Part shown: positions 33,561-45,790 of the stretch, piece after piece
Layout: each line of letters begins with the position of its first letter
How positions within the stretch are numbered: position 1 is the first letter of the stretch
Assembly (NCBI GenBank): GCA_026545765.1
Contig: CM048840.1
Coordinates: 45,590,959-45,654,958, forward strand
Length of the DNA stretch: 64,000 bases
Source of the DNA: Plantago major
Taxonomy: Eukaryota; Streptophyta; Magnoliopsida; Lamiales; Plantaginaceae
Reading direction: 5' to 3'
Position numbers and translations under genes: made by a program
Notes under the pieces: generated by a model
What the model saw: the letters and a program-made list of their open reading frames with translations, nothing else
Told to the model about the DNA's origin: nothing
Database searches by the model: none

Positions 33561-36526
33561 GATGTCCGGGAGCGATAGTCAAAACATTCATGAGGCCCAG
33601 AACTATGATGACGCTACGGATCAGCGATCATCATCCGCTACTTAGAGTGATGCCGTCTCAGATCATGGGGAGTTCGAGATGCCCCATAATCAGGTGATCC
33701 GTAAAAATGTGGTGATTCAAGCGGTGGAACCAGATGCTGGTCCGAAGGAAGTGGTGGAAGTTCCTTCTTTGGGTGACTCGGACGCTGGGGACGTTGTCGG
33801 CCAGGTTGGGGTTCGCTTGGGTAATGTAGCGGCTGGGGAGGGGAATGCTAGGCGGACTAGGGTTACAGTCCGTGCTTGGACGATTAGAGGTGGTGGGGTT
33901 GATGAGGGTGCGGACGAAGTGTTGGTTGAACAGGGTGGGGACACGGAGCAGGATCCAGATGATGTGGAAATGTTTGAGTCGGGCGATGAGGAGAGGGTGG
34001 CTGCAGAATCAATTCCGGGCACAAATCATGCTTCCATGGAGGAGGAAGGAGGTGAAGAGGACAATGGGGATGAGGAGGAGGGGGACGAGGAGACGGAAGA
34101 AGCATCTCAAACTGTCCTTCCGCGGAAAAGATCTGGGCGGTCAAAGAGCCAGCTGAATCTGAAGGCTGTTATCCCTTCTAAGCGAGGCGAAGTCTGGAAT
34201 AAATGCGTGGCGGACTAAGTTCCCCCGTCACCACACTTCTGTCGCCATCGCGGATCCCCGGGGGAGTTGAATGAAGATGTGGCACTCCCAACTTGCGACA
34301 CTAAAGTGAAGGAGTCGCAAATTCCAGAATGGAGGCAGAAGTGGGCTATCCCGGACTCTATAGAGAGCCTCCTACCCACTCCGGAGCAGGCCTTCTACAA
34401 TCCGCCGGACGGGTACATGGCGGTCCATGAGATCGCCTTCCAATGCGGATGGAGGCTTCCAATTGCCCCAAGCATCAAGGGGATCCTCGATCATCTCGGC
34501 ATCAGTCCGATGCAGGTTATCCCAAAATCTTTGGGTAATCTTATCTACTTCGCTGTCTTCTGCAAGCGGAAGAAGATGGAAATAAATTTTGAAAACTTTC
34601 GCCAACTCTTCAACATTTCCTTTAGTCCGGGTAATGCCCTCATGTACACATTTGTAAATAGGCGAACTTTAATTTTATTTACTCTATCTCCTCACTTGGT
34701 TGTAAATGGTGGGAGAAATTTGTATTTTTAGACTAGGACTAGAAGTAGGTAAGCAGAGAGGGCAAGAGAACAATGGGGTTTTCGAAAATTCTCAAGAGTG
34801 ACATCACGGACTACCATCCTGGCCGAACCATCCGAAGTGGGTGGCTAGGTTTCACAAAGCTGATCGAGCCTCGGAAGTTTACATTTAGATTCACTGACCT
34901 TCACCATACTTGGTTGGCTTGACTGGACCCGTCGAGTGTGGCAAAAATGAAGATTTCAGTAATCCTTCTATCTTGTCTCTATGTTTCTTTGCTCTTAACT
35001 TGTGCATTCTGAGTTTATTACTTTTTATCTGCACTTTGCTTTTTGATGTTTGTTTCTAACTCTTCCTTGTTTAGTTCCGCAGATTTTTGGTGGAGGTATA
35101 TCACGTCGACTCTCCAAGAACGGAAGAGGATCCAGAGAGAGCAGCAGGCTCTGGAGGTCGCCGTAGGGACGCGGAACAGAATTGTGAACACTCCGCCCAC
35201 TCTTCCGATGACGGATCCGAAGAATGTGGCTGAATTTGCCGCGGACGCAGAACAGGGAATGTAAGATGGGGAGGATCTTCAAACCCAGAGTTTGCTGAAC
35301 AAGGGCAAATCCGCTGAGATTCCGTCCCCCAAGAGAGCTATGCGGTCGACATCCGTCCCTATTCAGGACAAGCTCTTGAAGGACGTAATTACCTCTTCCC
35401 GGAAGAGGCACACTGCTCAGACCGTGCCTCAGCCGAAGCGAAGGCTTCGCCGTCTGACCTCTAGCAGATCAAGTTGCTTTGGAGGTGGAACAGGAGAGGT
35501 GTAGGAGCCTCCCGGAACTTGAGAGAGTTGGCGAGCTGTTCGTGTTTTACGAGCGGGTAAGCCTTCATAAAAAATAATGTTTGTTGTTTCATTATTTACT
35601 CTTGAGCAGTCTCTAACTTTCTCTTGCATGGAATAATTGTAGCTCGGATGCATGTTCCAAGCATTTTAGCATGCAGCCAGTGATCGAGCCACTATCAAGG
35701 AGGATTTTCACAAGGCAGCTGCCCAGTGATCTGAATGACAAGATAAAACCTTGAATGGCGATTCTGGAAGGTAATATCCTCATGACTAAGCTTAACGCTT
35801 TGGGCTGCAAAGCGGTCTGGTGGTGAGGCGGACTTGACAGTTATGCTTGACACGAACTTCAAGGATACCTTACTTGAGGATCTCAAGTTCTGTCGAATTC
35901 AGGCTGTCAAGGATTTTTTGGCTTCCGCGGCATTCAAATACCTTTTGGCGGACAAGGTTAATAACTACCGCCTTGAGGGGTTCACGTCTGCAATTGCACA
36001 ACTGCAGGACAATAATCTTGTTCCCGCTGGCTACAATTGGAAAGTTGAAGGATTGACCCCTTTTGTGGACGCAAAAGGAGTGCCTTTTATGCGGGTTGAT
36101 GTGTCAGACGAAGAATTGGCCATGGATGAGTTCACGGAGTTGGTGATCGAGGAGGGTGACGTTGAAATTGAACATGACGGACCCTACCTCCCAAATGTCA
36201 TCATGAGTGCTTTCCAAATGTTCCGTCTAAGGCCTTTCAAGGATCATATTGACTATATGAAGAAATGGTGTCGGTTGCCCGCCAAGGTACTCGAGTTCGA
36301 TCCGGACTTCAGTATGTACAAGACTATGAGGGCTGCATGTGAAGTTATGGATGCGAGAGGAGGCCATTGCGGATTCGCCACCGCTCTGGAGAGGCGATGT
36401 GGGAACCTCTTCCGCCCACCAATCCCCTTGTTGTTTTCCGCCATGGAACAAATGAAGCTGGTCCTAGTAACCACCACTTGTGGCTTGATGAAGTTGGGTT
36501 ATGCCCTGAGAACATGTAACTACTGA
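33561..36526 (+). pseudogene. Antisense additional ORF of element E (putative gypsy-type transposon domain)
   Basis: Coding runs on the strand opposite to pol. The first exon is ATG 33561 to about 34640, with in-frame stops at about 33642 (TAG) and 34216 (TAA). It has an acidic region (EEEGGEEDNGDEEEGDEE), a basic patch (LPRKRSGRSK), then the PF04195-like domain (WAIPDSIESLLPTPEQ, GYMAVHEIAFQCGWRLP, LGISPMQVIPKSLGNLIYF). Smaller coding pieces follow at 34775-35260, separated by intron-like sequence. 35834-36526 is a clean 230-residue C-terminal part (EDLKFCRIQAVKDFLASAAF). The 1201-2270 fragment is a relative. The protein is unstudied biochemically; the gene may once have been expressed from its own promoter at 33249-33427. 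Exact splice sites could not be fixed. Confidence 0.7.
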
Positions 36527-37219
36527 ATTCTGATCTTTTGATGGCACGGAACGTTGCCAAGTACACTGATATTATTCTTGTTGTTGTGATATATTTTTCC
36601 GCACAATTATACATTATGTTTAAGATAATTCTGCCTTGCTCCCTTTATCTTTACTTGATAATCTTGCATGAATTATCCAACTGTTGGCTACTCGGACTTG
36701 TCTCAAATCCGTAGGATAGACATCCGTAGTAGTAAGTCAAATATCCATAATAATTCGTACAATCCAGTAATGATGAACCATAAACTTATCTTATCTCGGA
36801 CATATGGAAAAATCCGAAGTAGCATTGCTTCTGTTGATAAGTGTAAACCAATGATGATTGATTAGAACTGATAGGATTTCGGACGCATTAGATATGTCCA
36901 TTGCGTCTACTCATGAGTGTGAGATTCTGAGTAGTTTTTCATAGACTGGCAATGATAAATTACCGACTCGTGGTGACTCGGACTGCGCAAACAATCACTG
37001 GTTAGGTTTATTCGTTGAGGGATCAAATAAATATAGAAGGCCTATCATTTTTGTTTTTTCCTTTGACTCGAAATCAATCTTTTCTGTGATTTGTAAAGTG
37101 TTCATCCACGGTCTTAGTGTGATAAAAAATGGGTAAACCTAAGTGATCCAACACTATCTGGCCCAAACGGATGGCCCAGGCCCATTGTCAATACCAACTT
37201 TATTAGGTGGCGGACGCTG
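36527..37219 (+). other. Non-coding region after the antisense gene
   Basis: AT-rich, without coding domains; several CGGAC/CCGTAG motifs. It could be 3' UTR or intron of the antisense gene, or internal non-coding sequence of element E. Confidence 0.4.
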
Positions 37220-37243
37220 ATTGGTCAGAGTTTTCTATAAATA
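37220..37243 (+). promoter_or_regulatory. Promoter-like ATTGG plus TATA box
   Basis: ATTGG (inverted CCAAT, about 37220) is followed by CTATAAATAGCC (TATAAATA 37236-37243), both well formed. Downstream within 830 bp are a TTC repeat, two fold-backs and AATAAA at 38067-38072. Whether it drives a transcript is unknown. Confidence 0.45.
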
Positions 37244-37285
37244 GCCACGATCGAAGTACATAAATTGTACTAAAATGATCTCAGG

Positions 37286-37373
37286 TTCTTCTTCTTCTTC
37301 TTCTTCTTCTTCTTCTTCTTCTTCTTCTTCTTCTTCTTCTTCTTCTTCTTCTTCTTCTTCTTCTTCTTCTTCA
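37286..37373. repeat. (TTC)n microsatellite
   Basis: About 29 TTC units. On the minus strand it encodes an artefactual poly-Glu run. Confidence 0.95.
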
Positions 37374-37532
37374 TCGTTTTGACTGGCCTGCCTTTCAATA
37401 CTCCCATCCTTTCCTAGTTTTGTGCAAACCCTAAATGCAGGAAAAGTGTGGGTCTTGAAGGATAGGTTGTTCAAAAGAAACCACCAAGGCAACCGGCTGA
37501 GAAAACAACGTCATATCCTTTCGGCCAAGCGT

Positions 37533-37721
37533 CCTTTAGTGACTTAAATCTCTCTCAAATAGGTGTAAAACCTTTCACTTTGAGAGAGATTGGGTTCCTA
37601 AAGGTGGGTTGGTTGAGGAAATAACTCAAGAGCCTTTTCTGTCATTCCCCCTTTAGTGGCTCAAATCTCTCTTGACTCGGTGGAAAACTCTTGACTTTAA
37701 GAGGGTTTGAGTCTCTAAAGA
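37533..37721 (+). repeat. Two tandem, related fold-back sequences
   Basis: Fold-back 1 (37533-37604) pairs CCTTTAG with CTAAAGG and AATCTCTCTCAAA (37547-37559) with TTTGAGAGAGATT (37579-37591) around a 19-base loop. Fold-back 2 (about 37650-37721) is a diverged copy pairing CTTTAG with CTAAAG and CAAATCTCTCTT with AAGAGGGTTTG. They repeat at about 118 bp. As RNA on either strand they would form stem-loops. Confidence 0.7.
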
Positions 37722-38178
37722 TGGATAGGCTGAGATCTGGTCGTTTGGACTTCCAAGGACCATTGGTGGTCGGTTCTCCGTACAATCTATGCATGGGATC
37801 CGTTCGAGGACTCAAAGGTATGGTAATATTGTAAGAAATTCCACCATACTGAACCATTTTATATTTTGCAGGTACATCAGACTCTTGGTGTTCCCGGAAG
37901 TGATGACCATGGGGAATACTTTCCTGACAGAGGAATAATTTCGATGGAAGATGACGTATCTCCGGAGATTTTATGTACAATTTATGTATTGTAACTGTAG
38001 ATCCGGATAAAGATCCGAGGTTGTAAACCGTAAAGACAGTGTTACGTACACTTTGTTTCTTACATGAATAAAATTTATTGCTTGCTTCTTTGTCACCTGA
38101 ATACTAAATTTCAGATTTTCGAATTGAAAGGTAGAAGTTGTATTGATTTGACGGAAATTCAATTACAACTGAAAGACT

Positions 38179-39594
38179 TGTTGGTCCAGATAACGGCAAA
38201 GTAAAAGACTAGAGGGGGTGAATAGTCTTTTAAAACTTTTTGTCGATAAGCGATTTCTCGAAACACAGGGTTTCGATACTTAAATTCGAGCCTTGGAAGA
38301 CTTTAAGATAGGTAAGTCTGAAACAATAAGTAAGTGTGTGTGTGCTTTGTTGAAATGTAAATCTGAAGGTAAATAACACGGCAAGTATAGTGGTATCTGG
38401 AGGTGGCGTAATCCTCCAACTAATCCACTTGGTCTTTACGAGACCTAGAATTCACTAGAAACAGATAATTGAGTTCACCTTACAATAATCCTATTCTAAG
38501 ATTCCTAAACAAATGGTTCCCAACCAAATGTTCCCCTGAGTTGTTCCCCAACTCCTAGAGCTAAATGCTTCCTCTACTCAGATAACCTTGCGATTTATTC
38601 TGATTTCCCAAATCAAGTACTTCCTCTACTCCACGCTTTGATGGTGTTGGTTATAAGGTTTGTCAGAGAGGCTTCTCGTATAACTTTTTCAGTTATGTTT
38701 TCAGAGAGCCTAATAGAACAAGACTACTTAATACACTTGTTCAGTGGATGACACTCTGCTCTTTACTGACCCAATTAATTGGTGTCTGTTCTGGAGAATG
38801 ATTTTCAGATATGGTATCTGATAGTTCAACTCTTTCACGAATAACAATCTCTTGTTAAGGTTCAGGACAACTTAGAACTACTAGTGATTCTTCAAGCGAC
38901 AGAAAGCTTTCAGAAAGGGTAGTAGAGTGCTTGAGAGAATACTTTGCTTGATGGTAAGTTTGCAAGATAGAGCGTTCTAAGGTATATGTTCTTCAAGCAT
39001 CTAAGTGTGTGATATATATAGATAAATTTGAGAGGCGTTTGAATTGTATCCATTGTGATCTCTATCAAATTATATCCGTTTATATCTTGAACTATGCACT
39101 CAGAAGTCACTATCTCATTTTTCATAGAGGACTGCTTTTTGCAGCATTTATGCCGATGCATTTAATGCATAGTACTGTTCATTGTCCTTTAGTCTCAACG
39201 GATACATGAGCCTTTCTGATGGCTTGCATGCTCCATACTCATGATGTCATATGTCCAGAATTATATCCCGAAAATAAGTTAATATACTTAAGAAAGGATT
39301 AAGGACATAGTCTTTCTGAGTTAGACTAAACCTTTGTGTCTTCATAAACCTTGTGCAATCTCCAGTCTTCTAATCTTCAGAAAAGCCCCATTGCTAGGAT
39401 TGATCTTCATGGTCTTCTTGAAATAAAAATTACATTCAGAGACCTATAATCCTAATACAAGATTTACTAGACTAATCATACTCAGTGATTTCCTCTTTTA
39501 CAATGTTCAAGTGAACCAAGAGCACTTAATCAGCTTTCTGGCTAAGATAAGAACATGTGATGAGTGATCAAAATACTAACAGATATTCCTAACA
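38179..39594 (-). repeat. 3' LTR of element S
   Basis: 1416 bp; in element sense TGTTAGGAATATCTG to CTGGACCAACA. It is collinear with 51501-52926, with scattered substitutions and small indels, many at CTG/CAG sites. A minus-strand TATA-like TATATATC lies at about 39011-39018. Confidence 0.92.
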
Positions 39595-39610
39595 AATTTC
39601 CCCCTTTTTG
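39595..39610 (-). promoter_or_regulatory. Polypurine tract of element S
   Basis: On the minus strand AAAAAGGGGGAAATT directly abuts the 3' LTR start TGTTAGG. Confidence 0.88.
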
Positions 39611-40772
39611 ATCAGTCATCCATGACTATCTTTCAAGTCCTATTACAAAATTGTAATCCTGGAAGAGAAAACAATCCACCACTTAATCATTTCAAATGAT
39701 ATTCAATTTTAGTTGAATTAAGTGCAGAAAGTAAACATCAACCAAATCACAAGAAGTGATCTTTCTTTGATAAGTTGTCATCTATTAAAATGTATCGAGT
39801 ATGATCTTGAGATAGTGCGATTCTGAGTAGATGCAACTTTTACGGATAGAAATTTCGAAACAATCGGCAAGATTACAAAAGTAATAAAACATACTAAGTA
39901 AATTAGAACAAAGGAGAGTCGAGCTCCAAAAGAGTATTCTAATGTTACTAGTCTTCAAGTCTTGAAACCTGACTTGGGTTCGGATACCTCAAGTTCTTGA
40001 CACCCTTTGGATCGATTGACATGATCATCCACTTTTACGCATTCTTGGACATAGTCATAAAGAATCGTTACGACGAAACTCTGTCTTTACGGATAAGTCA
40101 CATATTTCATGGTAACTCTTGCCAAGCTTGTGATTCTTCCATGAGAAAATGTTTGACCCAGTACTTTCCCAGACCAGGCATGGTCTACTTGCGGTGAGAT
40201 AGGTTGAAATACTTGTATATTTCTTCCGGATAGTGTATATCATATAGGTATTCATCGATGTCATATAGAATGACTCATAGGTTGAAACACCTAGTTTGTT
40301 CTTCTATTTGTAGCTACCATCCGGTTTTCTTACCTTGTGTACATCATCGGGTTTAGGGTAAGAATGACAAAGAAAGATCCATCTTTACGGCTTCATTCCT
40401 CTTTTCTACTTCAAAGTTTAACCGGCATGAAGGTGCTCGGGTTTTAGCAATTAAAGCTTGCCTTCTCTCCATTTAGGGATCTGGTTGAGGATGGGAGTTG
40501 GAAACTTATCATTGACAAGTAGATTTTGTAGTTCGAATCGATACCCTCTCTTGTTGAATGCACCTATGAAGATTCTTCATTACTAGTCTTCATATACTCA
40601 ATGTGGGCATCAGTTGGCCTTTCTTGATGTGTTTCATTGTTTATTACATGGCGGAAATCCATTCTTGCTTTTACATTTGGTGGCCTGTCAGGAGATCCTC
40701 TAACCCTTTCTTCTGCCTTGGGGGTTGTACTCTTTGGATGTTCCTTGTATAGACTTGGTGTTGCGGAAGGAG
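39611..40772 (-). other. Non-coding 3' region of element S
   Basis: 1.16 kb between the polypurine tract and the end of the extra ORF. No domain or open frame of note; AT-rich. Confidence 0.5.
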
Positions 40773-43700
40773 TTACAGGCTGCTAAGAACTTCTTTGCCG
40801 AGAGGAGGTTGTGAAGTAGTTGCTTGTCTTCTTTTCTTGTGAAGTGGATGTTCATCAGAATCATCCTCATCATCATTGTAGTCCAAAGTTGGAGACTTGC
40901 AGCTTTCTTGGCCTCTTACTTCTCCTTCTTCCTTTTCTTCTTCTTCAGAAGTCTTCTTCTCTTCTGAGATTCTAAGGGACTTGGTTCCCCTAGTGACCAT
41001 ACTTCTCAGCCTTCTGGCTGGTTGATCTGGAACAACTTCTTGACAAGGGTGTCTCGGTGGTGTCCTTAATGACAAGTTGACTTGAGGAGGAGGATTTGAT
41101 TGTTTTCTTTTCTTCCTCTGCCTTTACGAGCATCTCTTCTTCCCCTTAGTCATGAATAGTGACTCATGATAGCATAAGCTTCAGAGAGAGTGTCAAAGTT
41201 TTTCTGGAGATTGTTGTGCACCCTGACTAATTCTTGAAGTTCCTTCTTCAGCTCGTTGTTCTGTCTAACCAGTTCCTACTCCTTTATGTTGAGCTCTTCA
41301 AGCGGCCTTAGGATGGCGTTGGCTTGCAGGACAACATGGCTGGCTTCATTCAATGTGGCATTAGCATTGTTACAATCCTCATCCCTGACCAACCCTAGGT
41401 CTTTCTGAGAGAGAGCGATGCTGGTTGCTCTGTTGAGTAAGCGACGAAAACTTCATCTCTTGGGGAATGATTTTAGCATACGTATCTTTGGCAACTAGTG
41501 TCTTCGAGTTCTAAAAGACCTTTGTTCCTTACTGCAGTGCTCTTCACTTCTTGAACTACTTGGTGCGAGAGAATATATGAGGAGCAAGTAGGGCTCTTTG
41601 TCTTGATGACAAATCTCTCATCTTCTGCTTCAGTGATCAAGTTATGGGTTTCAGCATCACTATCATAATCCTTTTCTTGGATTGTTTGCAGATTGACAAT
41701 CTTTTTCTGCTTTCCATCAAGTGTGTTGGCCTTCAGAGAAGATGTAGAAGGTCTTTCTGATGCAGTCTCAGCATCATGCTCTTCATCATCATTGTCATCC
41801 ATTGCATCTATTTCAACAACTGTGACAACAATGGCATTCTTCAAATTTCTTTGCTCATCTAGGAGTGCCAATTCTTTGGCATTAGCTTCTTCGAGCTTTT
41901 TGATTTTGGCTTCCTTTTCATCAACAAGAGCTTGAGTCTCAATGTTGATTCTCTTCTCTTCTTCCAATACCTTTCTGAGTTGTTCATTCCTAAACTCAGC
42001 AGCTGAAATTTCTTCTATGGCATCATTGGGTTCAGCTTGTTGGGTATCTTGATGAGACTTGGGAGGTGATGATGATGGATCTTTCTGAGCAATTGAGGGA
42101 GTATCCTTTTCTTCACTCTCTTTGCTAGCTTTCTGAATCCCGCCTTGTCCAGGTTGGGGATCATCATCATCATCACTCTTGTTCTTTGTTTCTTGGTTTG
42201 GATGCTTAGAGGAAGGTTCTTGATAATCATTTTCGTCCATTTCCTCATCATCTTCTGAAACCAGGTTGATCACATTTGGGAATGTAATCATCCTCCCATT
42301 AACTTCTTCTTGTTCAGCAGGATCAGTAGTGAGCTTGTTGGGCAAGGCAGGATGGGTAACCATCTGCTCTTGGGTTTGAGCATCCGCAGACTTGAAATAT
42401 GCTATAAGTCTTTGTGCTACTTCATGAATGAAGTCTTCATGCATTAGAGTGGCAAATGAGTAGGACTCTGTAGGGAACAATGCATGGATATAATCCTCCA
42501 GATTTAGGGCAATTGCTCTCTTTTTACGGGCGTCGATTACTACGGCTACTTGGAAAAGGTCCTTTACGAGTTTCTTCCATTATGCGAAGCACTTGAGATG
42601 TTTCTTTAAGGTGTGTACGGAAGGCCTTGAGTAAATCAACTGGCACTAGACTTTGAGCCTGAAAGAAAGTGTTCAAGTTAGTTTTGTTCAAACCACTTGT
42701 GTTAGTATCTATGTGCAGAAGTGAGCTTTCTGAGCATACCTGTGTAGAAACACTAAGCTCAGTAGCATGTTCCTCAGAAACCTTGGGGGTTTCTGGCACC
42801 TTTTCTGCAGATACTGCTTGTTCAACAATTTTAGTTTCTTTTGGAGGAGATGACCTGTTGTTTCTCCATCGATTGTTCTTGGCCAGGCTGTAAGAACAAA
42901 CATAAGAGATTTTAGTAGTGGGTTTTCGAGCATTAGTTGAAGAAGACTATTCTTGATTACTTACCTTCTCGTGAAGGCTCGATAAATACTTCCTCGAAAG
43001 CTTTTGACACACGGAATCTCTAGGTTTTGGGGTGTTGGTTCCACCACCACTACTTCCTCGATTGGCCTGAAGAGGCATTAAGAATATTAGAACATAAGAG
43101 CAATTTTAGTTAGTTATTTCTTGTTGGAGATAACTTTTACCACTGTGAGAGGCTCTTCTTGATGTTACGAGGTTGGAGGAACCTCTTCTTGATTCAAGGA
43201 GGTGGGCAGTTTTCTTCCCCACGAAGTGTGTCTCCAAGTTGGCTGTAACAAATCTGACTTATGAGTAACAAGTTAACATACAATTATGTTGACATGTTAG
43301 ATACAAACTATCTTTGTTACACAGAATAGAGTCGGTGATCATTGATCTCTTGAACTTGTGGTGATTCTCTGTCTCTCTGTGCTCATTATTGATCTCCTCT
43401 GCAGTGTCATTCTGAGTCTCCATCTCAGTTTGATCCCTTTCTGAGAGTTGAGCTCTCACAGAAGGTTGAGGAACCTGTTCAAGAACAGGGTTTTCTTCAG
43501 CAAATTTAGCATTGTGAATGTGGAAGCAATGGCAACATCTTCCATCATTCTATCTTCCTCACCGAGGCCTTCTTCTTCCTTACAGGCGGAGGGCTCTTGT
43601 CTTCTGAAGGCGAGCTTGAAGCTCCTCCATGGGTCTCATACTTGAACCTTTTGAGTACTTTTGCAAGTACTTCATCATCCTCGAATCACTATTACGTGTT

Positions 43701-44888
43701 GATGCGAACCCATCTATGATATTTCTATCATCTGGAGAGTTACGAGCATTACGATTCGGGACTCTTGGGGCGTCTGGATTTGCCTTTACGGCGTCGACAT
43801 CTTGAGACCTTGTCTTCAGAAGGTTGTGCCTCTTGTATGATTAGGGACTTGGAGGCTCTTTTGCTATGAGTCCTCTTTCTCTTGGCAACTGGAGGTTTAG
43901 CTTTGGCTTGCTCAGAGACCTCCTCGACTTCATGCGGTTTCTTCTTCTTACGCCATTACGAGTGCGTTCTCGTGACAAGTTTCTCCTTTTCTTCAAAAGC
44001 GTGTGCGAAAAGGGAGTTAGTATTTGATTTCTGCCTCTCTCTGAGAGTGATTCCCATTGTTTCCAGAATGTAACAGATCCTGAGACCAAAGTGCATATTG
44101 GCCTTTGGCTCAGCAAGGCCATTGATGATTTTGGGCTCAAATTCCTCAATGTGTCAAAGAAATTTGTTGAAGGCGTACTTCCCCCAATTGAAGTGGGTTT
44201 CCTGCACTTCATGCTTCTTGTTCAGAAGATGCATCATCATCCATCTCTCCATGCTTATCTGGTCTACTCCACCTTTGTTGCCATCAAACAGCGGACGAAT
44301 AAAACTAAAATACTCGATGTTTTTGGAGATGACTAGTTACGATGGCCTTGAACAAAGTCTCTGGGCAACCTTTGCATTTTCTAATTGGATTGCTTCAAAT
44401 AGCTCTTTGGCGCCTTGAATCATGGGCGTCCTTGATGTTGATGTCTTCAAATGTTCCTCGATTTTTCAATCGGAATATCTTGCGAAAGTCTTGCGATCTA
44501 GAACAATTTCTTGTCCTTGGACTTTGAAGCGCATGTATTTTCTTCTTCATTATTCTAGCGTTTGTGAAGATTTTGGAGTTGTTATAGAACTGCGGTACAT
44601 CGATGTGGATAGTCCACTGGGTGCAGCAGATAGAAGCTTGTAGATATGGGAATTCTTCAGTATTCCCAATATCAGTTTCCTTTCTGGTTTTGAAGATATA
44701 ACTGCTGGTACATATCTCTTTACTAGAAAGGCTCCCCAATTCATTTTGTGTTTAGGGTTCCAGTCCGATGGGGTAAACTTTCCCAGAACGCGTTTATTCA
44801 ACACCTTAAGTTCCTTTCCTCCTTGCTTTTCAGGAGGAGCAGAGGATGTTGGAGTAGGGTTCTTGGTGGTCATCTTCTTGGGTGCCAT
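40773..44888 (-). pseudogene. Extra 3' ORF of element S (env-like position), acidic coiled-coil protein
   Basis: It starts at 44888 (MAPKKMTTKNPTP) and runs leftward in pieces. 44888-44550 gives a conserved N-terminal block (SDWNPKHKMNWGAFLVKRYV). 44212-43841 and 42933-42524 are frameshifted middle parts. 42480-41473 is a 335-residue open frame with a Glu/Asp-rich stretch, QKDPSSSPPKSHQD, and a long predicted coiled coil (QLRKVLEEEKRINIETQALV and after). 41075-40773 is an acidic tail with KKRR. SIRE-type elements carry an 'env-like' ORF with a coiled coil here; no transmembrane segment is obvious, so an envelope role is not supported. Breaks often coincide with TACG in place of an expected CTG. 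Confidence 0.65.
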
Positions 44889-45790
44889 CTCTTATATAGA
44901 GTTTAGAGTGAGTGTTTTTCAGATGAATATTGCACAATTAACCAAGATTAGTCTATCTTTTAAGAAGACTAAGCACAAGAAGTTGAGTTTTGTAGAGGGG
45001 TTTTGCAGAAATCTTGAGAGATTTTGCTATTTTGATGCAAGTTTGAAATTTCGGAATTGGTAAAAGTGTTTGTCTTTTGCCCAAATCCTATATATATAGC
45101 AGACAAAATGTACATAGATACAACATACATATAGCTGAATATGAATGCGTGTCTTTTCATCTGCAAAGGCGTGGTATGTCCTTTGTACTTCATTAAATGC
45201 GTAGTGGGCCATGTCTGCATTTCTCAACAAACATTACTTGCTTTGTTTTAATCTCAACCGTTGAGATCAAACGTTTATTCATCAAGGGCTTATATTGAAT
45301 ATCTTGTAATGATATCAATCAACAAATGGTAATGTGACGACTTGATGGATTTTTAATATGCTACATTCATTGTGTCACTTAGTAAAGAGTAGGAACACTT
45401 AATCGTTTGAGCTTATCATTCTGAGTGTCAAGTCCTTATCTATATATTGTTTATCATGAAAATGGTAAAAATACAAGACATTGCCCATGTTTGACTTTCA
45501 GAACTTATACCTTTTGGGCTTTGTGTGTCCATTTCTCTTTATGACTACATAGCTTTCTGAATTCAAGTGTCAGAAGCTTCAGTTGTTTGAATGTATTTGA
45601 CCCACTCTCAGTAAGTAAGTTCTAGTTTTATTTACTTATTAAGTATGTACCGACCTTTGCCTTTCTGGATACCCGTTCCAGAAACCTTTGCATCAGATTC
45701 AGGACAATTTTTCAGTCCTTAGGCAACTCCATTAATCCAAGATTATGTCTTAAGGTCAAGAACCGGCTTTCTTGTAAGGGCTTAGTGAAG
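44889..45790 (-). promoter_or_regulatory. Spacer between pol and the extra ORF, with a TATA-like site
   Basis: No coding. On the minus strand CTATATATATAG (45101-45090) lies about 200 bp before the extra ORF's ATG and could be an internal promoter. This is position-based inference only. Confidence 0.4.

Noticed and set aside
37235..37492. Open frame with a long poly-Glu run on the minus strand
   Set aside because: Translation of the TTC repeat; no flanking coding signal.
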